The position numbers were made by a program, and so were the translations under genes. The notes beneath the pieces were generated by a model. The model was not told the origin of the DNA. It saw only the letters and a program-made list of their open reading frames with translations, and made no database searches. 64,000 nt of DNA from Bacillus sp. P14.5. Lineage in GTDB: Bacteria; Bacillota; Bacilli; Bacillales; Bacillaceae_B. The stretch lies in assembly GCF_003316765.1 (NCBI RefSeq), contig NZ_NIJF01000107.1, positions 48,890 to 112,889 on the forward strand, read 5' to 3'. The stretch's first letter is position 1, and each line of letters begins with the position of its first letter. Below, piece by piece: positions 46,367-54,347 of the stretch.

Positions 46367-46462
46367 ATAGATAGCTGAATGTCTACTGCTTTGCCTCCTG
46401 CTTGTTATATATAAAATTAGACTATGTAATGTAGAGAAGGTTCTCTCCTGCTAAATAAAGAA

Positions 46463-46996
46463 TTATTCCTCACTTTTACTTATGACCCATTTAACAGCTT
46501 CTAAAAGGTTTTCAGCAACATAGTCTGGTTCAATTTCTGCCCATTTATTCCTGTGTTGATTTAGAGAATTATATCCCCATCCTGTGAGTACTAATATTTT
46601 TACTGCTCCAACAGAATGAGCAGCCAACATATCTGTTGAACCAACGTCACCAATAAATACCGTTTTTGTTAAATCCAAATTATATTTCTTTGATGCTTCC
46701 AATAGCATTCCTGGTTTTGGCTTATGACAATTGCACTCATTTTCTGGACTATGAGGACAAATAAAGGCATCATCAAATTCATATGATTGAAATTCTTTAT
46801 GAAAATCTTCGAGAGTAGCTTCACCTCTACTTATTCTATGTTGATTAGTACAAGCAAAAATTTTTATATTATTATCCCTTAGAATTTGTAATGCATCTCT
46901 ACTGAACGAATATGGGGAAAAATCTTGAGGGTGAATGAAGTGTCCAGTACCACCGATAGTTCCATCACGGTCAACAAAAACTGCTTCAATGTTCAT
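46463..46996 (-). CDS. HAD-IIIA phosphatase (GmhB/HisB-N-like)
   Basis: The 177-residue protein has HAD motif I FVDRDGTIG (residues 7-15), motif II CTNQ, the zinc-knuckle insertion CPHSPENECNCHKPKPG typical of histidinol- and heptose-bisphosphate phosphatases, and motif IV FIGDVGSTD. Such enzymes remove phosphate from sugar bisphosphates or histidinol phosphate. No heptose or histidine gene lies nearby, so the substrate is open. ATG follows AAAAGGAGG. Confidence 0.85.
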   Translation of the reverse strand: MNIEAVFVDRDGTIGGTGHFIHPQDFSPYSFSRDALQILRDNNIKIFACTNQHRISRGEATLEDFHKEFQSYEFDDAFICPHSPENECNCHKPKPGMLLEASKKYNLDLTKTVFIGDVGSTDMLAAHSVGAVKILVLTGWGYNSLNQHRNKWAEIEPDYVAENLLEAVKWVISKSEE

Positions 46997-47039
46997 TAGT
47001 ATCCTGTTCCTCCTTTTATAATTCTTCCCAGCATAACTA

Positions 47040-47230
47040 AACTGCTACAGAAATAGTTAAACAGCCTGCTTTCATCTCCCAAAATCCCTGGCACGGAGAA
47101 TTTTTATCTTGTTTGTCACGATACATTGGTACCACTCCCATTCCAGAATAGTCTTCTGCTCGAAGAAAGACGAATCAATGATAACAAATTCATTGAACTT
47201 AAAGCTGCCTTCTGAGGTACAGGAAGCAAG
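47040..47230 (-). pseudogene. Possible coding remnant directly behind the SDR stop
   Basis: The frame of the SDR continues after its TAA for more than 50 codons without a stop (SEGSFKFNEFVIIDSSFFEQ, then EWEWYQCIVTNKIK), with the composition of real protein. No start codon or ribosome binding site is found. A one-base change in an A-run would give a more natural end, KILRARDFGR. It may be a relic of a lost gene or an unusual 3' extension. No family recognised. Confidence 0.25.
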
Positions 47231-48049
47231 TTATCCTTCAAACGGCAAAGGCTGAGATCCATCTTCATCCGTAAAGCCATACTTCCTTGCCAATTCAGCG
47301 ACCATAACTGCTTCACCAGAAATACTAGATATCTGGGAATCTGATGCTAATGCTGCAACAGCGCGACCTACATAAGCGGTGGTTTCCGTTGTTCCATCTT
47401 CCGGCCCATAACCTGAATCAATAACTCTTTCTGTACGCATCCAACCTGGACAGACAGCAACCGCTGAAACGTTAAACTCCTTCAGTTCTTTTGCCATCCC
47501 CATTGTCATTCGATTAATGGCATTCATGGCTAAATCGTAATATAAATTGCCTGCCACTCTATCTTTCATAAAGAAAGTGACATTTACAATCAACCCATTA
47601 CGGTGCTGTGTCATCAGTGGTGCAGCATAACGAGTAGTCAGCAGGTAAGCCTGCGGACCGGCAACCATCATAGCATCCCAATGCTCCAGTGGGCGCTGCC
47701 AGAAAAGCCGTCCTTCTCCTGGGGGCAGCGAACTTTCAGAACCTCCAAATACACTATTGACGAGAATATCAATCCGTCCCTGTTCCCTTTCAATTTGATC
47801 AAACAGGTTTCTCACATCTTCGTCATTTGTATGGTCACACCGTATTGCGATGCCTTTGCCGCCCCGTGAAGTAACACCGGCAGCGGTTTCCTCAATCGTT
47901 TCTGGTCGATTATCGGTTGTCGCTCCCTTTACACTCCGACCTGTCACATATACTGTTGCTCCTGCCCTGCCCAACTCGAGAGCAATTCCCCTGCCTGCTC
48001 CACGTGATGCACCTGTCACAACAGCAATCTTTCCTTGCAATAGTTCCAT
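47231..48049 (-). CDS. Short-chain dehydrogenase/reductase with altered catalytic Lys
   Basis: The 272-residue SDR has the cofactor loop TGASRGAGRGIAL (residues 12-24), the NADP-selective Arg (VTGRSVK), and NSVFGG where NAG is usual. The active-site region reads LYYDLAMNAINRM. In classical SDRs the catalytic pair is YxxxK, and related proteins have YDxAKAAINRM; here the Lys position is Met (codon ATG). It resembles the DHRS1-like group. If the Met is real, normal catalysis should be impaired. ATG follows GGAGG. The substrate is unknown. Confidence 0.82.
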   Translation of the reverse strand: MELLQGKIAVVTGASRGAGRGIALELGRAGATVYVTGRSVKGATTDNRPETIEETAAGVTSRGGKGIAIRCDHTNDEDVRNLFDQIEREQGRIDILVNSVFGGSESSLPPGEGRLFWQRPLEHWDAMMVAGPQAYLLTTRYAAPLMTQHRNGLIVNVTFFMKDRVAGNLYYDLAMNAINRMTMGMAKELKEFNVSAVAVCPGWMRTERVIDSGYGPEDGTTETTAYVGRAVAALASDSQISSISGEAVMVAELARKYGFTDEDGSQPLPFEG

Positions 48050-48201
48050 TTATACTCCTCCACATCCACCCTAAAAGGGTCACTACATTTAACAAATTCA
48101 ACACAAATAGGCACTAATCCTTTAGGATAGGTGCCATGAGTGAATAAACTGCTGTGTTGTATTGGATAAGCCTTTGTATAAAATCTCTTTCAAAAGAAAT
48201 T

Positions 48202-49107
48202 CTATTCATACCACTTAGGTTTTATCCTGCTGAAATAATCATGATCATCTAAGTACATGTATACTCTATCTAACATCTCATCCATGTTGTCCGGAATCGT
48301 TCTTAAAGTCCATACTACAGTAGAGAAAATGCACATTGCCATGTAAAGTGAATATAACCTCCAAAACTCTTCATCAGGTTCGCTATTATTAAAATAACCT
48401 CTGATCTGGCCTATTGAAAAAGGAATGCTTACTCCTCGTGTGAAAATTCCTATCTTTAGAAATTCATGAATAGGATCTCCCCAATCATATCTGTTAAAAT
48501 CTATAACTCCAGCAAGCTTTTTATTATTTACAATGATATTGCCTAAATGAAAGTCATCATGCTGAAATAAGTTCGGACGTTGTTTCATCAGGTGGATATT
48601 CTCATCAATAAAGTTCATTATTTTTCGGTCATTCTTAACCTTTATCTCACACTCTAAGTAAGCATCGATATATTTCCTATGCTTTTCAACTTTCCTGGAA
48701 TACCAGGAAGGAACATGCTCAGGAGCAGGAAATTCATGCATTTTTCTTAATTCTTTGCCCGCCTCGATACCAATATTAAATTGCTCCTCATCTGAGTATA
48801 ATGGAATTTCATCCTCAGCATCCTTACCCTCTATGTATGAAGTGAGCATAAACCCCCGGTTTCCTGCTTCACCTATTGAAATCGGTTGTGAACAAGTAAC
48901 ATTATATTCCTGCATCCTTTCGAGAATCGAGTATTCTGATTTCTTGAATTCCAACTCTTCTAAATCAAACATCCGAAGCAGCAGCTTATTATTACCCTCT
49001 TGCATATGTATTAAATATTTTTCATCTGAGGAAAATCCTTTTTTAATTTCAATAACATCTTTAACATTATTTAGGAAAGGAATTTCTTTTATAATTGATT
49101 TCCCCAC
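48202..49107 (-). CDS. APH-fold kinase
   Basis: The 301-residue protein has the aminoglycoside-phosphotransferase fold with the catalytic QHDDFHLGNII near residue 188 and VIDFNRYDWGDP as metal site. The N-lobe contains KYLIHM and GFMLTSYIEG. The C-terminus (SLYMAMCIFSTVVWTLRTIP) is similar to putative macrolide or aminoglycoside kinases of unknown substrate. The start is GTG with a weak, unclear ribosome binding site, so it could begin a few codons away. It is the third APH-fold kinase of the window. Confidence 0.78.
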   Translation of the reverse strand: MGKSIIKEIPFLNNVKDVIEIKKGFSSDEKYLIHMQEGNNKLLLRMFDLEELEFKKSEYSILERMQEYNVTCSQPISIGEAGNRGFMLTSYIEGKDAEDEIPLYSDEEQFNIGIEAGKELRKMHEFPAPEHVPSWYSRKVEKHRKYIDAYLECEIKVKNDRKIMNFIDENIHLMKQRPNLFQHDDFHLGNIIVNNKKLAGVIDFNRYDWGDPIHEFLKIGIFTRGVSIPFSIGQIRGYFNNSEPDEEFWRLYSLYMAMCIFSTVVWTLRTIPDNMDEMLDRVYMYLDDHDYFSRIKPKWYE

Positions 49108-49304
49108 ACCAACACCCCACTAAAGTTCGAATATCCATAGCCCACTCTATTCGTAATTCACAATCCTAATCTCTAAGTAATTATTATACACAGTCTTTAT
49201 CAGCGAACAACCGGTCTTTCACACGACTAATCCGCTCTATCATATGCCCGATATTTTCATCTCCAGAAACCTGCTTCCTTATTGTTTAAACTGCCAATTC
49301 ATTT

Positions 49305-49336
49305 GAAAAAAGGCGGCTGCCTGTTCAACAGACGCC
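49305..49336 (-). terminator. Terminator of the GNAT gene
   Basis: GGCG...CGCC stem with an inner CTGTT/AACAG stem, followed on the minus strand by six T residues. In the same 333-base gap, a perfect hairpin CGTAAAC/GTTTACG lies near 49363-49383. No gene is seen in the gap. Confidence 0.7.
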
Positions 49337-49440
49337 CCAATAAATAAAAGAAGTTCCATAGACGTAAACTATCGCCGTTTACGGAAGAAGGGTATTTGAC
49401 AACTCATCCCATTTTTTCCTAAAAAGGCATTTTTCGAAAG

Positions 49441-49899
49441 TTACTCCCTAACTTTTAAAAGTAAAATAGTTTCTCTTTCCTCTAACAATACGCCTGTGTT
49501 TACGAATCCAAGTGATTCATAGAATCTAAGCGCAGAATAATTATCCGGCTCTGTTGAAAGGCTGATGTAATGACAGTCATCACTTTCTTTGAACATATCT
49601 ATGACTTGCTGCATCGCCTCTTTTCCGTATCCCTTTCTTTGATAAGATATGTCAATCATAAACCTGGGAATCCAATACTTCCTCTCTTCACTCTCTTTGG
49701 GATCATATTCTGTCATCACAAAACCTATAACTTCCTCATCCAATTGTATGGCGTAAGGGGTGAAATTAGGATTTACCTTAGACTCTGCAATAGAGTAAAC
49801 ATTAGGAGCGATCCGGTCCACTTGATCATCCGCTAACTTTAGGTCCAAACATTTATACATATTTTCCACGGTTAATTCCTGAATTGATATTTGTGCCAT
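49441..49899 (-). CDS. GNAT acetyltransferase (BltD/PaiA-like) behind a T-box leader
   Basis: The 152-residue GNAT enzyme resembles spermine/spermidine acetyltransferases such as BltD. It has a WIPRFMIDISYQRKGYGKEAM acetyl-CoA motif near residues 82-102 and ALRFYESLGFVNTG near residue 125. Two closely spaced ATGs exist; the one at 49899 has GAGGAG at the right distance. The gene is unusual in having a full T-box leader directly upstream and in the same direction, so its transcription should rise when a specific tRNA is uncharged. The target of acetylation is unknown. Confidence 0.83.
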   Translation of the reverse strand: MAQISIQELTVENMYKCLDLKLADDQVDRIAPNVYSIAESKVNPNFTPYAIQLDEEVIGFVMTEYDPKESEERKYWIPRFMIDISYQRKGYGKEAMQQVIDMFKESDDCHYISLSTEPDNYSALRFYESLGFVNTGVLLEERETILLLKVRE

Positions 49900-49994
49900 A
49901 AACATTCTCCTCTAGATAAGATTTACTTCTCCGAATAATAAACATCCTAGAATAGCTTAACGGCTATTTTTATTCCTTTTCTTTAAAAACAAAT

Positions 49995-50290
49995 AAAAAA
50001 ATCCCACCCCCAAGACAATTGTTGTCTTGGGGACGAGATTATTATCGCGGTGCCACCCCAGTTTTATTAATATGTCGCCATATTAACCTTATTAGGTACG
50101 CAAATTTAACATTAGCTTATACCCTTCCTCTATAACGGGAGTACCCGTCACACTATCCCTTAGTAAGTTCCAATGTGATGCTCCGAGGCTTGCTTCAGTA
50201 AAAAAATCCTTGCTCCTTTTCACCAACCGGAGCTCTCTGACAAAGATTTCATTACCTACTCTTCTCTTCATCGCAGTTAATATTACCTAA
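49995..50290 (-). promoter_or_regulatory. T-box riboswitch leader
   Basis: On the minus strand the invariant T-box GGTGGCACCGCGA (50057-50045) is followed by an 11-bp terminator stem (50008-50018 with 50022-50032) and seven T residues. Upstream, the Stem I region has the expected GAGAG...GGTTGGTGAAA and TGAAGC...GGAGC segments. The likely specifier triplet is ACT (50199-50197), followed by GAA as usual, which would read threonine tRNA; this reading is less sure than the T-box itself. A possible promoter (TTTACA and TAATAT) lies at about 50295-50335. Confidence 0.92.
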
Positions 50291-50449
50291 TATTATCCAA
50301 CATTCAATTAACTATGTAAATAGCCTTTGAAAATTATTACGTAACACTTATAATTTTTTATTTTTCATCAAAAATATAGTGACGATTCCTAATAACGCAA
50401 GTCACTAAATCTCATTTCCTATTCAACTGCCCCTTTAACAGAACACCCA

Positions 50450-50486
50450 AAAAAAGCACCAACCCAAAAAGAGCTGGCACCCTATC
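50450..50486 (-). terminator. Probable terminator of the sugar catabolic operon
   Basis: A GCCAGC/GTTGGT stem using G-U pairs is followed by a run of seven T residues on the minus strand, about 40 bases after the isomerase stop. Confidence 0.5.
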
Positions 50487-50520
50487 TTCCATATTACTCA
50501 GAAATTACTTTCAATTAACC

Positions 50521-51489
50521 CTAAACCCACCACATCTCAGAAGGCTGCTCTTCAATCAAAATGGATTTCAGATTTTTCACTGCCCGTGCAAAGCCTTCTT
50601 CAATGGACATGATGGGGTCTTCGTGTTCGATGCTGACGACGTAATCATAGCCGAAGGTTCTTAATGCGCTCATCATATCAGACCATTCCTGCAGACTGTG
50701 GCCGCAGCCGACGGAGCGGAAGGACCATGCTCTTGTCTGGATATTGCCGTATGGCTGCATGTCTGTCAGTCCGTACATATTGACGTTGTCCTGGTCGATA
50801 TACGTGTCCTTTGCATGTAAATGGTGAATGGCTCCCGCTTTTCCAAGGATTTTGATGGCTGCGACCGGATCGATGCCCTGCCACCATAGATGGCTTGGGT
50901 CGAGGTTGGCCCCGATTGCGTCACAGGTTTCTTCGCGCAGCTTCAGCATTGTATAAGGGGTATGGACAAGGAAGCCACCGTGTAATTCGAGGCCGATTTT
51001 CACATTGTTTTCTTGGGCTAGTTTCCCCATCTCTTTCCAATAAGGAATCAGTTTTTCTTCCCACTGCCACTTCAGGATATCGCCATATTCGTTCGGCCAT
51101 GGAGAGACCGGCCAGTTTGGATGCTTGGCCCCTTCGTGATCTCCTGCTGTTCCTGAAAAGCAGTTAACGACTGGAACATTCATCAGCCCGGCAAGACGGA
51201 TGGTCTTTTGAAGGGCGGCGTGAGATTCCTCCGCAAAAGCTTTTTCAGGGGAAATCGGATTTCCATGACAGCTGAATGCACTGATTTCCAAGCCTCTTGA
51301 GGTTACTTTTTCAAGATACTCAGCGCGTTTTTCTTCACTTTCCAAAAGCGTGTCAAGGTCGCAATGGGCATTCCCTGGATATCCCCCAGTGCCGATTTCG
51401 ACTGCATGCAGCCCCGCTTCTTTTACATAATCCAGCATTTCTTCGAAGTTCTTTTGCGAAAATAAGACAGTAAATACTCCCAGTTTCAT
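50521..51489 (-). CDS. Sugar phosphate isomerase/epimerase (xylose isomerase-like TIM barrel)
   Basis: The 322-residue protein is an AP-endonuclease-2-like TIM barrel. Metal ligands are likely in HAVEIGTGGYPG, the GLELHGG Glu near residue 172, NLDPSHLWWQG, HLHAKDTY and the final SIEHEDP Glu. Relatives act as ketose 3-epimerases, isomerases, or 3-keto-sugar hydrolases/isomerases. ATG follows TAGGAGG. It is the last gene of the nine-gene operon, 12 bases after the Gfo/Idh gene, so it probably acts on the product of the dehydrogenases. Confidence 0.85.
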   Translation of the reverse strand: MKLGVFTVLFSQKNFEEMLDYVKEAGLHAVEIGTGGYPGNAHCDLDTLLESEEKRAEYLEKVTSRGLEISAFSCHGNPISPEKAFAEESHAALQKTIRLAGLMNVPVVNCFSGTAGDHEGAKHPNWPVSPWPNEYGDILKWQWEEKLIPYWKEMGKLAQENNVKIGLELHGGFLVHTPYTMLKLREETCDAIGANLDPSHLWWQGIDPVAAIKILGKAGAIHHLHAKDTYIDQDNVNMYGLTDMQPYGNIQTRAWSFRSVGCGHSLQEWSDMMSALRTFGYDYVVSIEHEDPIMSIEEGFARAVKNLKSILIEEQPSEMWWV

Positions 51490-51501
51490 ATGTGCTTCCT
51501 C

Positions 51502-52542
51502 CTACTGCAGTCGGATGCTTCCACCCTTTTCACTGCTTTGGTATATGGCTTCAATGATTTGTGATACTTTCATGGCTTCGCTCGGTTTGACAACAAGTTC
51601 CTCGAGTCCCAGGCAGCTCCTGATAAAATTCTCCGCTTGAGGGATGCCGGGGTCTTCTTCACCCGGCACCCAGTCCGCGTTACTGCTGAGCAGCATGCCA
51701 TGCTTCATTTGGTTTACATGAAGGGGAAACAGATCAAGTCCGCCCGTCAGTCCTGAGATGCTCATCACTTCTTCGTCCCTCTTCACATTTGCACTCCAGG
51801 ATGTTTCAAACAGCACAGAGGCGCCGTTATCAAATTTGATGTAGGCTGTCACATGGTCATCCACTTCAAAGCTTTCGCGGTCAAAGTCTCCCCACATGTT
51901 CACTTCATCGGCAATTTTGCTGAGCTTGTTATAGGTGGTCCCGGTAACTTCTACAGGAGTTGGATTCCCAAGAAGCCATAGGGAGAGATCAAGGAAATGG
52001 CAGCCGTAATCAATTAGGCTTCCTCCCCCTTGAAGCTCCTTATTGGTGAATACACCCCAGCCGGGAACTTTTCTGCGGCGGATAGCCCTCGCCCTTGCGA
52101 CAATTGGCTCTCCTATTTCATTCTGGTCAATCAGTCTTTTGGCCGCCTGGCTTTCTTTCATGAAGCGGTAGTGGTAGGCGATGCTTAGGACTTTTTCGGA
52201 CTTCTCCGCAGCATCGATCATCGCCTGGCATTCTTCGGGAGTCATCGCCATCGGTTTTTCACAGAAAACGTGAACTCCGGCATTTAAAGCGGCGATGGAA
52301 ATTTCTGCATGAAACTTGTTTGGTGTGCAGATTGTAACCGCATCTATATGAGGAAACATGTCATGATAATCACTGAATACTTGCGGGATACCGAAGTGTT
52401 CAGCAGCCTCTTCCGCGCGCTGTGTATTGATGTCACTGACGGCTTCGACAGTAACTATATCCTGAAGTTTTTGATAAGCAGGGATGTGGCGTGACTGAGC
52501 AATCCCGCCGACACCGATCATCCCCATTCGAAGTTTTGTCAT
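51502..52542 (-). CDS. Gfo/Idh/MocA-family oxidoreductase
   Basis: The 346-residue NAD(P)-dependent sugar dehydrogenase has the Rossmann loop GMIGVGGIAQSRHIP (residues 6-20), CTPNKFH, and the conserved CEKPMA with the catalytic Lys near residue 92. The C-terminal domain has SLIDYGCHFLDLSLW with the His/Asp typical of the fold. ATG 52542 follows AGGTG; an upstream ATG would add four residues. Adjacent Gfo/Idh genes with a TIM-barrel isomerase and ThuA often mark a route through 3-keto sugars; the exact sugar is unknown. Confidence 0.87.
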   Translation of the reverse strand: MTKLRMGMIGVGGIAQSRHIPAYQKLQDIVTVEAVSDINTQRAEEAAEHFGIPQVFSDYHDMFPHIDAVTICTPNKFHAEISIAALNAGVHVFCEKPMAMTPEECQAMIDAAEKSEKVLSIAYHYRFMKESQAAKRLIDQNEIGEPIVARARAIRRRKVPGWGVFTNKELQGGGSLIDYGCHFLDLSLWLLGNPTPVEVTGTTYNKLSKIADEVNMWGDFDRESFEVDDHVTAYIKFDNGASVLFETSWSANVKRDEEVMSISGLTGGLDLFPLHVNQMKHGMLLSSNADWVPGEEDPGIPQAENFIRSCLGLEELVVKPSEAMKVSQIIEAIYQSSEKGGSIRLQ

Positions 52543-52559
52543 AGCTGTATACACCTCAA

Positions 52560-53585
52560 TCAGATTTTTACGATTCGTTTGGTTTCATTTGATTCCAGGG
52601 CAGCAAGAACCACCTGCAGAGACTTCATGCCTTCTTTCCCTGTTACAGCCGGTTCTGTATTCTCGACGATAGATTTTACAAACTGCTCAATGACGCGGGA
52701 ACTTTTTTGGCCGCCTTCTTCATTGGTCTGAATACCGCCAAGCTCATATCTAACGACTTCTCCGTTCACATACTGGACGACGAGCGAATGGACTGGATCA
52801 TCTTCCAGACGCAGGATGGCCTTCTCTCCATAGATAATCGTTGAGTTATCTTCTTTTGAAACATAGGACCAGCTTGCGGCAAGGGTCCCGATGATCCCGC
52901 TTTCTGTTTTCAATACACAAACAGCTGTATCATCCACATCGGCATTTTCCTTTGAACTGGTTTCAATGAAGGAGCCAACTTCGGAAAACTCTTCGCCAAG
53001 AATGTAGCGAAGCAGATCTGTTTTATGTACTCCGAGATCTCCCATGGCACCGATGAATGCTTCATCCTTCTTAAAGAACCAGCTGTCCTTGCCATCTGCG
53101 CTCCATCCTTCTGGACCGCCATGACCGAAAGCAGAACGGAAGCTGTAAATTTTACCGATCTCACCGTTTTCAATCAGCTTTTTCGCCTTTTCGTGTGAAG
53201 GAACAAAACGCTGATTATGCGCGATCATCAGCTTCTTGCCGGCCGCTTCTGCTGCTCCGATCATCTCTTCTGCTTCTGCAGTCGATGTAGCCATTGGTTT
53301 TTCACAGAGGACATGCTTTCCTGCTTTCAGTGCAGCCACCGAGATTGGGGCATGAAGGTAGTTTGGTGTGCAGACGCTGACAGCATCCACTTCCTCATTG
53401 GCCAGCAGTTCTTCATACTCTGTATAGGCCCGGGCTCCGTACTTTTCAGCGACCTCTTCTGCTCTTTCTTTGACAATATCGCATACAGCCGTAATCTCCA
53501 CTAGTTCACTATTTGCATATTCAGGCAGGTGGCGGTGCTGAGCAATGCTCCCGCAGCCAATTACCGCAATTTTAATTTTGTTCAT
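52560..53585 (-). CDS. Gfo/Idh/MocA-family oxidoreductase
   Basis: The 341-residue paralogue of the next gene has VIGCGSIAQHRHLP (residues 8-21), CTPNYLH, CEKPMA and GDLGVHKTDLLRY. The catalytic Lys in CEKP is present. It may oxidise the substrate sugar or act at a second position. ATG follows GAGGAGG. It is 17 bases upstream of the second dehydrogenase and 18 bases after thuA-like, all cotranscribed. Confidence 0.87.
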   Translation of the reverse strand: MNKIKIAVIGCGSIAQHRHLPEYANSELVEITAVCDIVKERAEEVAEKYGARAYTEYEELLANEEVDAVSVCTPNYLHAPISVAALKAGKHVLCEKPMATSTAEAEEMIGAAEAAGKKLMIAHNQRFVPSHEKAKKLIENGEIGKIYSFRSAFGHGGPEGWSADGKDSWFFKKDEAFIGAMGDLGVHKTDLLRYILGEEFSEVGSFIETSSKENADVDDTAVCVLKTESGIIGTLAASWSYVSKEDNSTIIYGEKAILRLEDDPVHSLVVQYVNGEVVRYELGGIQTNEEGGQKSSRVIEQFVKSIVENTEPAVTGKEGMKSLQVVLAALESNETKRIVKI

Positions 53586-53603
53586 TTCATTTCCTCCTCA
53601 GCT

Positions 53604-54329
53604 TTAGTTTGTGCCTTTGATCGTTTCCAGCGGCTGGGCATTTCCGTAGACAGGCCTTTCGCGCTTTACTGGCGCAGCCCAGTTAACAGCGTTGACAATG
53701 ACTTTCTGAACTTCTTTGTTGTAGTAGGTTGGGTATGTTTCATGGCCTGGGCGGAAATAGAATACCTTGCCGTTGCCCCGCCTGTATGTGCATCCGCTGC
53801 GGAATACTTCTCCGCCTTCGAACCAGCTGACCATCACGAGCTCATCAGGGGCCGGGATATCGAAGTGCTCACCATACATTTCCTCTCTTTCAAGCTCAAT
53901 GTATTCTCCAAGACCTTCAGCGATTGGATGGCTTGGGTCGACCATCCAGATGCGCTCCTTCTCATTGGCTTCCCTCCACTTAAGGTCACAGGAAGTGCCC
54001 ATCAACGTTTTGAAAATCTTTGAGAAATGCCCCGAGTGGAGTACAATCAGCCCCATCCCGCCCAATACTCGCTGCTTGACTTTCTCTACCACTTCATCGG
54101 AGACTTCTTCATGGGCGATATGTCCCCACCAAAGCAGAACATCTGTATTTGACAGAACCTCTTCTGTCAAACCATGCTGGTCTTCATCCAGAGTCGCCGT
54201 TTTAACATTGAAGGGTTCCTCTCCCAAAAATGAGGCGATGGCTCCGTGAATGCCTTCTGGATAAAGATCTCGCACGGTCTGGTTTTTCTGTTCATGTCTG
54301 TTTTCATTCCATACTGTAACGTTAATCAT
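53604..54329 (-). CDS. ThuA-family trehalose-utilisation-like protein
   Basis: The 241-residue protein has a glutamine-amidotransferase-like Rossmann fold of the ThuA family: TVWNENRHE at the start, LLWWGHIAH near residue 72, LHSGHFSK, and [13 protein letters not shown] near the C-terminus, a hallmark of the group. In rhizobia ThuA and ThuB act in oxidation of trehalose-type disaccharides to 3-keto derivatives. Here ThuA sits with two Gfo/Idh genes, which supports a keto-sugar route. Start ATG 54329 follows GGAGG; the frame extends five codons more. Confidence 0.87.
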   Translation of the reverse strand: MINVTVWNENRHEQKNQTVRDLYPEGIHGAIASFLGEEPFNVKTATLDEDQHGLTEEVLSNTDVLLWWGHIAHEEVSDEVVEKVKQRVLGGMGLIVLHSGHFSKIFKTLMGTSCDLKWREANEKERIWMVDPSHPIAEGLGEYIELEREEMYGEHFDIPAPDELVMVSWFEGGEVFRSGCTYRRGNGKVFYFRPGHETYPTYYNKEVQKVIVNAVNWAAPVKRERPVYGNAQPLETIKGTN

Positions 54330-54347
54330 TGCTGATACCTCCAAAGT

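Noticed and set aside
26352..49107. A resistance island built on the three APH-fold kinases
   Set aside because: The three are dissimilar and far apart, with no mobile element between them. Substrates cannot be inferred from the fold.
50340..50425. Very small minus-strand membrane ORF (LALLGIVTIFLMKNKKL)
   Set aside because: The hydrophobic frame has no in-frame start; an ATG with a weak site lies in another frame. It needs an unseen base insertion, so not called.
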